NCBI GenBank assembly: GCA_028277485.1
Contig: JANQGE010000116.1
Location: forward strand, 1 to 5,211
Reading direction: 5' to 3'
Length of the DNA: 5,211 nt
From: Chlorobium sp.
Lineage (GTDB): Bacteria > Bacteroidota > Chlorobiia > Chlorobiales > Chlorobiaceae
Below the pieces are notes generated by a model. It was not told the DNA's origin. It saw only the letters and a list, made by a program, of their open reading frames with translations, and did not search any database. This document shows positions 1 to 5,100 of the stretch, one piece after another; position 1 is the first letter of the stretch, and each line of letters opens with the position of its first letter. The position numbers were made by a program, and so were the translations under genes.

Positions 1-4
1 AATA

Positions 5-32
5 GTGACGAGTGACGAGTAACAAGTGACAA
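5..32 (+). repeat. Degenerate heptamer array (GTGACGA type)
   Basis: Four consecutive 7-bp units can be read: GTGACGA, GTGACGA, GTAACAA, GTGACAA, followed by a partial GACAAGA. The mirror copy is at 5180-5207 in the right arm. Short heptamer arrays in intergenic DNA resemble the STRR class of repeats known from cyanobacteria; the kinship is only by analogy. Confidence 0.8.
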
Positions 33-76
33 GACAAGAAGTTCGCAGTTGGCATTAGAGAAAAGATCGATTTCCA

Positions 77-115
77 ATTACCGAATCCCGATTACCGATA
101 CCGATAGCGACGGCG
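77..115 (+). repeat. Degenerate ATTACCG hepta/hexamer array
   Basis: The units read ATTACCG, AATCCCG, ATTACCG, ATACCG, ATAGCG, ACGGCG, so 7-bp units grade into 6-bp units. The right arm has one 6-bp unit fewer at the equivalent place, which is the only length difference between the two arms. This is the pattern expected from strand slippage in a short tandem array. Confidence 0.75.
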
Positions 116-274
116 AACCCCGAAAGAAACAAACGGAAATCAAGGGTGGGGTTTCGAGATTCCATCTTTTGCCTTTCCTGGCAAGGATGCCGGTTCTTGT
201 GTGAAAGCTGCAATCCGGGTGTTCGGACTCTCATGAATTATTCAGGTTAAATCGTAATGGAGAAATAGTCATTC

Positions 275-661
275 ATGTCAGAACGTTACGCTGCACTGTT
301 GCTTGTCGGGGCAGGTGGGTTTGCCGGAGCGGCGGCAAGGTATCTTGTCGCGCTTGCTTTGCCCTTTCTCGGTACCGGTTTTCCATTCGGCACCCTCATC
401 GTCAATGTTTCAGGCTGCCTGCTGATCGGCTTTATAAGCGAGCTGTCTGTCACCTCGTCGCTTATCTCTCCTGAGCTGCGGCTGCTGCTTGCCACGGGTT
501 TTTGCGGGGGGTTTACAACCTTTTCTTCCTATATGTACGAAATCGCCTCGTTGCTGAGGGACGGGGAAATGTACTATGCATCGCTCTACCTGTTCGGAAG
601 CATTGTCGGCGGTATTCTCTGTCTGTACCTTGGTATGCAGCTTGCAAGGATGTGGACATAA
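275..661 (+). CDS. crcB: CrcB/Fluc fluoride ion channel
   Basis: This is a small inner-membrane protein of 128 residues, the usual size for the family. CrcB (Fluc) proteins work as dual-topology dimers that export fluoride passively and protect enolase and other enzymes. Visible signatures are GAGGFAGAAARY (12-23, with the conserved Arg22), GTLIVNVSG (39-47, with the pore Asn44) and GFCGGFTTFSS (75-85), which carries the central sodium-site region and the pore phenylalanines. Four hydrophobic segments fall near 7-30, 37-57, 67-93 and 103-125. A GGAG at 259-262 lies 12 bases before the ATG, a somewhat long spacing. I see no convincing fluoride riboswitch upstream. The DUF190 gene follows in the same direction, as is common for this family, but a MITE-like element starts at the base after the stop codon. 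A single crcB gene of this type would form a homodimer. Confidence 0.93.
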   Translation: MSERYAALLLVGAGGFAGAAARYLVALALPFLGTGFPFGTLIVNVSGCLLIGFISELSVTSSLISPELRLLLATGFCGGFTTFSSYMYEIASLLRDGEMYYASLYLFGSIVGGILCLYLGMQLARMWT

Positions 662-803
662 GGGCACCTCTATTTATTTATTCCGCGCTTCAATTGCATC
701 GTTGAGCGGTGCTCGAAATCCTCATGTACTCTATGTACACTCCGGTTTCTGCGCTCCGTTCGCCTCGCACTTGAACCGCTCATGACAATAAATAGAGGTG
801 CCC
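662..803. mobile_element. MITE-like element with 17-bp perfect terminal inverted repeats
   Basis: GGGCACCTCTATTTATT at 662-678 is the exact reverse complement of 787-803. The 142-bp interior has no credible gene. It contains a smaller inverted pair (GAGCGGT near 704 and ACCGCTC near 776) and a TGTAC-TCTAT-GTACA hairpin near 724-738. Such short non-coding elements with perfect ends are typically moved by a transposase encoded elsewhere, here perhaps an IS5- or IS630-like family; this is a guess from the end sequence and size. No clean target duplication is visible: ATA occurs at 658-660 and again at 804-806, but with one base of offset on the left. It lies between crcB and the DUF190 gene, and a transcript through it could fold into a long hairpin. 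Confidence 0.8.
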
Positions 804-815
804 ATACGTTCAGGT

Positions 816-835
816 GTCAGGAGCTAGGAGCCGGA
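816..835 (+). repeat. Short degenerate heptamer repeat (GTCAGGA/GCTAGGA)
   Basis: Units GTCAGGA, GCTAGGA and GCCGGA stand in tandem between the MITE-like element and the DUF190 ribosome binding site. The 7-bp period matches that of the arrays in the terminal inverted repeats, but the unit sequence differs. It lies in the presumed leader of the DUF190 gene. Confidence 0.5.
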
Positions 836-865
836 TTTTTGAACAGCTTCCAACAAGGATGATCT

Positions 866-1210
866 ATGAAATTTGAGGAGAAACAATTGTTGCGGATGTA
901 CGTGGGTGAGCAGGCGAAACATCATCACCGCCCGTTCTACGAGGTGATCGTTGCCGAGGCAAAAGCAACGGGAATTGCCGGTGCAACCGTGTTCAAAGGG
1001 ATTCTTTCATACGGTATGAGCGGACGGGTGCATACCGCGAAAATTCTGGAACTTTCCCAGCACCTTCCCATGCTTATCGAAATAGTCGATACTCCGGAAC
1101 GGGTTTCTGAATTTCTGCCTGTTGTCGAGGCGCTTGCAGCAGAATCGGGGGCGCATGTACACGTAACCCTTGAAGAGGTGCAGGTTGGCGTTATCGGGAC
1201 GGAGCAATAA
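866..1210 (+). CDS. DUF190 family PII-like protein
   Basis: The 114-residue protein matches the DUF190 family along its whole length. The typical blocks are LLRMYVGE (8-15), RPFYEVIVAEAKATGIAGAT (22-41), the following VFKGILSYGMSGRVHTAKIL (42-61), and LPMLIEIVD (67-75). A His triplet (19-21) sits in the variable loop. DUF190 proteins are small soluble proteins with a ferredoxin-like, PII-type fold; their biochemical role is not settled. They often sit beside crcB, as here, so a role in sensing or controlling fluoride export is plausible but inferred. An AAGGA at 855-859 lies six bases before the ATG and supports this start. The gap to crcB is 204 bp, of which 142 bp is the MITE-like element. 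Without it the two genes would be about 62 bp apart and could be an operon. A strong terminator starts at the base after the stop codon. Confidence 0.9.
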   Translation: MKFEEKQLLRMYVGEQAKHHHRPFYEVIVAEAKATGIAGATVFKGILSYGMSGRVHTAKILELSQHLPMLIEIVDTPERVSEFLPVVEALAAESGAHVHVTLEEVQVGVIGTEQ

Positions 1211-1248
1211 AAAAAGCAGAAACCGTGGCGACAAGGTTTCTGCTTTTT
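1211..1248. terminator. Bidirectional intrinsic terminator between DUF190 gene and hemL
   Basis: A perfect 14-bp stem (1211-1224 with 1235-1248, core GCAGAAACC/GGTTTCTGC) closes a 10-base loop. A T-tract lies at 1244-1248 on the + strand. On the minus strand the complement of 1209-1215 gives seven T residues. It therefore can end transcripts of both convergent genes, DUF190 (+) and hemL (-). Confidence 0.92.
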
Positions 1249-1268
1249 CAAAGTGTTTTCCCCTGATG

Positions 1269-2564
1269 TTACTGTTCAGCAGCCTGAAGAGCTGAGTAAT
1301 TTGCCTTGATGGTTTTTTCCAGATCTGCGTCGCTGTGCGCGGTGCTGGTGAACATTGCCTCGAACTGTGACGGAGCAAGATAGACTCCCTGCTCGAGCAT
1401 TGACTGGAAATACTTTGCATATTTTTTAACATCAGCGGCAACAGCATCGTCGTGGTTTTCAACCGGTTTTTCGGTAAAGAAAAGACAGGCCATGGAACCC
1501 ACACGGTTCTGGGTGTAGCTCAGGCCGAGCTTGTTCATGTTGTCCCGGAAACCTTCCTCGAGAATCGCAGCTTTTCTTTCGAGCTCGGGGTACGGATTAT
1601 CATCCTTAAGCACTTTCAGGGTTTCAAGACCGGCGGTGATTGCAAGCGGGTTGCCTGAAAGAGTGCCTGCCTGATAAACATTTCCGATAGGAGCAATGTG
1701 TTCCATGATTTCGCGTTTTCCACCGAACGCGCCGACGGGGAGACCGCCGCCGATGATTTTACCCATGGTTGTCAGGTCCGGGATGATGCCGTAGCGTTCC
1801 TGCGCACCGCCAAGGGCAACACGGAAGCCGCACATGACCTCGTCAAAAATCAGGACAATGCCTTCCTGTGTGCAGAGGTCGCGGAGTGCCTGCAAAAACT
1901 CTTTCTTTGCCGGGATGACACCGGTATTACCTGCAACCGGCTCGATAATGACGGCTGCCACATTGTCCTTGTTTTCATTAACCAGGGCTGTAACCGATTC
2001 GATATCGTTGTACTTCGCGTTCAAGGTATCGTTGGCGGTGCCTTTTGTGACGCCCGGGCTGTCGGGGGTGCCAAGCGTCAAAGCACCTGACCCGGCCTTG
2101 ATGAGAAAGCTGTCACCGTGTCCATGGTAGCAGCCTTCAAATTTGATGATTTTGTCCCGGCCGGTACACCCCCTTGCCAGGCGCACCGCGGACATTGTTG
2201 CTTCGGTTCCGCTGTTGACCATGCGGACCATCTCGATCGAAGGAACGATCTGAGTCAAAAGTTCTGCAATTTCAATTTCCAGCTCGATCGGAGTGCCGAA
2301 ACTGGTTCCGATATTGGTTAGAGTATGCACCAGAGCGTTAGTGACGCCTGGGTGCATGCTGCCAAGAATGAACGGGCCCCATGAGCCAACGTAGTCAATG
2401 TAGGTGTTGCCGTCGACGTCGGTCATGTAGGCACCCTCGCCTTTTGCCATAAATACCGGTTTACCGCCAACGGATTTGAAAGCGCGTACCGGGGAATTTA
2501 CTCCACCGGGGATGAACTGCTTTGCTTGCTCAAAGAGTTCTGCTGATTTGGTTAGTTGAGGCAT
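1269..2564 (-). CDS. hemL: Glutamate-1-semialdehyde 2,1-aminomutase
   Basis: This PLP enzyme (GSA-AM) converts glutamate-1-semialdehyde to 5-aminolevulinate, the last step of the C5 route to heme and (bacterio)chlorophyll; it acts in the cytosol as a dimer. From the ATG at 2564 the product is 431 residues, the normal family length. Visible signatures are FIPGGVNSPVRAF (17-29), the cofactor-phosphate region SGTEA (118-122), GCYHGHGD (144-151), the PLP-ring aspartate in FDEV (Asp241) and the Schiff-base lysine in TMGKIIGGGLPVGAFGGK (Lys269). QAGTLSGNPL (298-307) also fits. An upstream in-frame TTG would add three residues (MVN), but the ATG starting MPQLTKSAELF agrees with what I recall of Chlorobium HemL. 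The ribosome binding site is weak (GGATTGG). recO lies 214 bp upstream on the same strand. Green sulfur bacteria make large amounts of bacteriochlorophyll by the C5 pathway, so high demand is expected. Confidence 0.96.
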   Translation of the reverse strand: MPQLTKSAELFEQAKQFIPGGVNSPVRAFKSVGGKPVFMAKGEGAYMTDVDGNTYIDYVGSWGPFILGSMHPGVTNALVHTLTNIGTSFGTPIELEIEIAELLTQIVPSIEMVRMVNSGTEATMSAVRLARGCTGRDKIIKFEGCYHGHGDSFLIKAGSGALTLGTPDSPGVTKGTANDTLNAKYNDIESVTALVNENKDNVAAVIIEPVAGNTGVIPAKKEFLQALRDLCTQEGIVLIFDEVMCGFRVALGGAQERYGIIPDLTTMGKIIGGGLPVGAFGGKREIMEHIAPIGNVYQAGTLSGNPLAITAGLETLKVLKDDNPYPELERKAAILEEGFRDNMNKLGLSYTQNRVGSMACLFFTEKPVENHDDAVAADVKKYAKYFQSMLEQGVYLAPSQFEAMFTSTAHSDADLEKTIKANYSALQAAEQ

Positions 2565-2582
2565 ATTTACCAATCCGGTTAA

Positions 2583-2611
2583 AGATTACGGGAAAACGTG
2601 TTGCGTAACAA
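2583..2611 (-). promoter_or_regulatory. Possible hemL promoter
   Basis: On the minus strand TTGTTA (complement of 2606-2611) and TAATCT (complement of 2583-2588) are separated by exactly 17 bases and lie just upstream of the hemL start. Each hexamer matches only three or four positions of the sigma-70 consensus, and the leader would be only about 12 bases, so this is tentative. The rest of 2565-2778 holds no gene that I can support. Confidence 0.22.
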
Positions 2612-2778
2612 ACAGCAAACACCCAAGATAGAAATACTCATGAAGATATGAAACCCTGGAAGTCATGGCAAAGAGATTTCCATTTTGTTGATTTGTCATG
2701 CTGTCCGGCCATCTGGCAGGAGAGCAATCAGGCTGATATTTTTGATACCGGTGGCGAATTCCGGTTTGCTAAAACATA

Positions 2779-3588
2779 TCACATGTCGCTTATTTTTTTG
2801 TTCTGATCTGAAAGGATTTGCGAAATGATCCTCCTGTTTTTTCCCGATGTTTGGTAGCCGCTGTGCATTGAACAATAATTCTGAAGGATGTCACAAAGCT
2901 GCCGGCTCTCCTCAGCGGGGATATCGAGGTTATCGATCAGCCGGATATCGATATCGGCAAGTGTTCGCATGAGCAAGTACACGGGAACCGGCAAATGCTG
3001 CCCGGCCTGTTCTGCTGGAGCGGTTGTCCGGGGCAGCGCGACACCGCCGGGATCATAGATCAGATAAAGGTTGCTGACAGATCCTTCATGGAGCGCCGGC
3101 ATGATTGCACGTCCGGTGGCAACACAGTGTTCAATGGATGGTTCAAAACCCATGTCCGAGATAAGCCGGACTATAAACCACGCAACCACCGCGTCGATGT
3201 TCCGGCAAGGGCGGCATATTTTTTCAAGCGTCAAGGCAAAAATATCGAAAAGACGGACATTTTTTTCCTCGTTTCCCGTTATGTTCTTTACCGTTTCTAT
3301 AAGGCGATAGACCGCGCTGAACCGTTCAATGCTCGGCTCGGCGGCCATCGGACTGTGGATGATACGGGCTTCGCTGACCAACTGTATGTCCCGGTTGCTT
3401 TTTTTGTAGAGGACCACCTCCAGCAGGTTTCCCGTGCTGAACAGACCTGAAAGCCTGCTTTTCGGGTTTCTTGCCCCCTTAAGGATCGCCGATATCCGGC
3501 CGAAATCCCTGGTGTAGAGGGAACATATTTTGGACTGGTCCCTGAACTTTATCTCTTTAAGGACAACACTCCGGGTTTTCGTGAGCAC
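2779..3588 (-). CDS. recO: DNA repair protein RecO
   Basis: RecO binds single-stranded DNA and SSB and, with RecR, loads RecA at gaps and breaks. The N-terminal OB-fold is recognisable: TKTRSVVLKEIKFRDQSKI, then FGRISAILKGARNPKS and a following beta-strand region. A helical C-terminal domain follows. The open frame extends to a GTG at 3630 (283 residues), but the first 14 residues (MVYIIIFFNKKIHT) are encoded by AT-rich DNA containing a TATAAT. RecO proteins normally begin close to the TKTR motif. I therefore prefer the GTG at 3588 (269 residues), although neither start has a clear ribosome binding site. The usual four-cysteine zinc site seems lost: only Cys155 remains of the first pair (CVATG, where CxxCG is usual), and the second pair region reads GGVALPRT. 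The gene is divergent from fmdB and upstream of hemL on the same strand. Confidence 0.88.
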   Translation of the reverse strand: MLTKTRSVVLKEIKFRDQSKICSLYTRDFGRISAILKGARNPKSRLSGLFSTGNLLEVVLYKKSNRDIQLVSEARIIHSPMAAEPSIERFSAVYRLIETVKNITGNEEKNVRLFDIFALTLEKICRPCRNIDAVVAWFIVRLISDMGFEPSIEHCVATGRAIMPALHEGSVSNLYLIYDPGGVALPRTTAPAEQAGQHLPVPVYLLMRTLADIDIRLIDNLDIPAEESRQLCDILQNYCSMHSGYQTSGKNRRIISQILSDQNKKISDM

Positions 3589-3616
3589 AGTGTGGATTTT
3601 TTTATTAAAAAAAATA

Positions 3617-3622
3617 ATTATA
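3617..3622 (-). promoter_or_regulatory. Possible recO -10 element
   Basis: A perfect TATAAT occurs on the minus strand in the AT-rich stretch at 3600-3626, about 28 bases before the preferred recO start at 3588. No good -35 box is present at 16-18 bases upstream (TGATGA at 17). If real, it means the AT-rich stretch is leader and not coding, which supports the shorter RecO. Confidence 0.35.
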
Positions 3623-3662
3623 TATACCACAGCTTGGCTTCATCAGGCTGGAATACACAAGC

Positions 3663-3707
3663 TTGACAACAGAATACATACATAATAGAGAGAAATAATT
3701 AAGGAGG
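3663..3707 (+). promoter_or_regulatory. Possible fmdB promoter and strong ribosome binding site
   Basis: A perfect -35-like TTGACA lies at 3663-3668. The best -10-like hexamer, CATAAT at 3681-3686, is only 12 bases away, while the 17-base position reads TAGAGA, so the promoter assignment is weak. AAGGAGG at 3701-3707, eight bases before the ATG at 3716, is an excellent Shine-Dalgarno sequence and is the strongest one in the window. Confidence 0.5.
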
Positions 3708-3715
3708 AAACTTCG

Positions 3716-3961
3716 ATGCCAACCTATCAGTATCGTTGTAATCAATGTGGATGCGAGCAGGAAGTTTTTCAGCGTATGACCGATGATGCATTGACGACGT
3801 GCCCGGAGTGCAATGCCGAAAAGTTCGAGCGTGTGATCAGCGCCGAAGGCGGGTTCCTGCTTAAAGGATCCGGGTTTCACAACACGGATTATTGCGGGAA
3901 AGAGCCCGCAAGCGGTTCGGCAAGTGCCTGTCCTTCAGGTTCATGCCCCCTTGCCAAGTAG
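3716..3961 (+). CDS. FmdB family zinc-ribbon protein
   Basis: The 81-residue protein starts MPTYQYRCNQCG, the hallmark of the FmdB / CxxC-CxxC-SSSS family of small putative regulatory proteins. Two CxxC knuckles, Cys8/Cys11 and Cys29/Cys32, should bind one zinc ion. The segment FERVISAEGGFLLKGSGFHNTDY (37-59) is the typical family continuation. The tail (60-81) is rich in Ser, Gly and Cys, with further cysteines at 60, 72 and 77. The family is widespread and its molecular role is unknown; the name comes from a gene next to formamidase and does not prove that function. It has a near-ideal ribosome binding site and its own terminator, so it is probably a well-expressed single-gene unit, divergent from recO. 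Confidence 0.9.
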   Translation: MPTYQYRCNQCGCEQEVFQRMTDDALTTCPECNAEKFERVISAEGGFLLKGSGFHNTDYCGKEPASGSASACPSGSCPLAK

Positions 3962-3984
3962 GGACTTCTCTGATATATCGAATG

Positions 3985-4014
3985 AAAAAGCTTTCTCTCA
4001 AGAGGAGGCTTTTT
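3985..4014 (+). terminator. Intrinsic terminator of fmdB
   Basis: AAAAAGC at 3985-3991 pairs with GCTTTTT at 4008-4014. The stem continues inward through TTTCTC/GAGGAG with two G-U pairs to a TCAA tetraloop (3998-4001), giving 13 pairs in all and a T-tract on the 3' side. It lies 23 bases after the fmdB stop. It may also act for the convergent OstA-like gene, but the G-U pairs become mismatches on that strand. Confidence 0.8.
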
Positions 4015-4024
4015 GGTTACTCTT

Positions 4025-4948
4025 TTAAAATTCCGGTTTTTCATTGTAGCGCAGTCTGAACCCCGGCAGGTTTATCTTGGGGCTCCCCCTCAGCTTGTTC
4101 GGGTACTGTTTTCCTTCAACATTGCCGCTGACCGTTATCCGGTTGAGCTTTCCCTCTGTGAACGACATGACGATCAGGTTGCCGCTTGAATAATTGACAC
4201 CCGTAGGGGATGGGCCGTCGTCATAAGCGTGATAGAGGCTTCTTGCCTGCGAATCGACCCGTATACCGGTTACTTTTTCCTGTTCATTCAGTGTGATGAG
4301 CATGGTTTTGCCGCTAAGCTGGTTATAAAGCGGCTTTGTCAGATCAAGAGTATCCCTTGCGGCAAAAAATGCGTTTCCTCTGACCGTGACTGTTTCAATG
4401 TTCTTTTGGCCGTTCAACTCCACGAGCTGTACCACTATGCTGTCGCCGGTGAGCTGCCGTTTCCCTTGCCATGCAATCGCATCGTTATATATCCATACTT
4501 GATTTTCAGGGTTGTTGATGAGCGCCCGTTTTGATTTTGTCTTCAAATCGTTTTCAAGCAATCTTCCCCGCACGTTGTTTTCCAGTTCAGCAATTCCGGT
4601 ATCCGGATAGTAGAGTGCCTTGTCGCAATAAACTTCCAGCTTGCGGTCGGTCATGAAAATGTTGCCCTGCAGTTGCACGATACCGCTTTCGAGAAACTCG
4701 GTGGCCCTGTCACAGGTAAGCAGCATGTTTTCATGAGAAAACACGACATTGCCGGATACAGAGCGAACAGGCTCTATCCGGCCTGCCGGAGAATATTCTT
4801 CTCCTCCCTGCAGTCTGTCGGCCTGCTGCAAAATAATTTTCTTTTTTTCTGCCCGGGCGGTATTATGGTTCAGCTCAACGGTAGCATCGTTTACCTGATA
4901 GAGCAGCAGGCAGAGCAGTGTGCATGCAAGTGTTTTGATTCCCTTCAT
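4025..4948 (-). CDS. OstA/LptA-like exported protein
   Basis: This is a predicted periplasmic protein of the OstA (LptA/LptC/LptD N-domain) superfamily, whose stacked beta-strands bridge lipopolysaccharide between inner and outer membranes. Recurrent strand-turn units can be seen: SGNVVF (65-70), QGNIFM (94-99), AELENNVRG (120-128), VRGNAFFA (189-196), VTGIRV (226-231) and ITVSGNVEG (271-279). I prefer the ATG at 4948 (307 residues): TCAGGA lies nine bases before it and it begins with a signal-peptide pattern (MKGIK, then a hydrophobic run to about residue 17). The frame also has an ATG at 4984 without a suitable ribosome binding site. At 307 residues it is longer than a typical LptA of about 185, so it may carry two OstA modules. 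No clear lipobox is seen. The paralog type (LptA, LptC or other) is not certain. The right inverted-repeat arm lies 113 bp upstream. Confidence 0.75.
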   Translation of the reverse strand: MKGIKTLACTLLCLLLYQVNDATVELNHNTARAEKKKIILQQADRLQGGEEYSPAGRIEPVRSVSGNVVFSHENMLLTCDRATEFLESGIVQLQGNIFMTDRKLEVYCDKALYYPDTGIAELENNVRGRLLENDLKTKSKRALINNPENQVWIYNDAIAWQGKRQLTGDSIVVQLVELNGQKNIETVTVRGNAFFAARDTLDLTKPLYNQLSGKTMLITLNEQEKVTGIRVDSQARSLYHAYDDGPSPTGVNYSSGNLIVMSFTEGKLNRITVSGNVEGKQYPNKLRGSPKINLPGFRLRYNEKPEF

Positions 4949-4993
4949 GGTGTTGTGTCCTGAAAAAAACGGCTGTTCGAGCATCCCTGAACG

Positions 4994-5006
4994 GTGACGA
5001 GTGACA
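4994..5006 (+). repeat. Partial heptamer copy facing the right repeat arm
   Basis: GTGACGAGTGACA repeats the first units of the left arm in the same orientation. The 12 bases 4994-5005 are the exact reverse complement of 5196-5207 at the outer end of the right arm. The two together bracket a 214-bp segment, as if the right arm were part of a larger element with its own 12-bp terminal inverted repeats. Confidence 0.6.
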
Positions 5007-5058
5007 TGAGGTCCCCATGAGTTAGTCTAAAAGCGACTGCTTACTGATCTCCTTTCGA

Positions 5059-5100
5059 CCCCGAAACCCAACCCTTGATTTCCGTTTGTTTCTTTCGGGG
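5059..5100. repeat. Perfect 8-bp hairpin at the inner edge of the right arm
   Basis: CCCCGAAA at 5059-5066 pairs with TTTCGGGG at 5093-5100 around a 26-base loop. The boundary of homology with the left arm (5062) falls inside this stem. In the left arm the outer half is changed, and only an imperfect pairing (CGAACCCC with GGGGTTTCG, one bulge) remains. Confidence 0.6.

Larger units (their letters stand above)
1..156 (+). repeat. Left arm of long terminal inverted repeat
   Basis: This segment is repeated in reverse complement at 5062-5211. The outer 97 bases match perfectly. The arms then differ by a 6-bp indel plus one substitution around 98-109, and by one substitution at 148; homology stops abruptly after 156. 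The arm contains a heptamer array near its outer edge (5-32), a unique middle, an ATTACCG-type array (77-115) and an A-rich stretch. It has no ORF of note and no transposase. The window edge coincides with the repeat edge, so the repeat could continue outside. It is probably one copy of a dispersed intergenic repeat family; that part is inference. Confidence 0.95.

Noticed and set aside
5..115. A CRISPR array
   Set aside because: The repeats are 6-7 bp, directly tandem and degenerate, with no spacers and no cas gene.
180..262. A fluoride riboswitch upstream of crcB
   Set aside because: GGATG and AAAGCTG fragments at about 185-211 recall the motif, but the conserved CUGAUG block and the pseudoknot pairing are not found. 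The fit is too poor to call.
502..785. Small + strand reading frames over the crcB 3' end and the MITE-like element
   Set aside because: They overlap crcB in another frame, lack recognisable domains and ribosome binding sites, and run through a non-coding repeat. They are shadows.
1698..2321. Reading frames on the + strand opposite hemL
   Set aside because: They are antisense shadows of a highly conserved gene and resemble no known protein.
2562..2573. TTG at 2573 as the hemL start
   Set aside because: It adds only MVN before the conserved MPQLTKSAELF start, and the ATG at 2564 is the better codon.
2995..3450. A 151-residue + strand frame opposite recO
   Set aside because: It mirrors recO codons, shows no domain and lacks an independent context.
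4946..4984. ATG at 4984 as the start of the OstA-like gene
   Set aside because: It would put a 12-residue polar extension in front of a good signal peptide and has no properly spaced ribosome binding site, whereas TCAGGA precedes the ATG at 4948.
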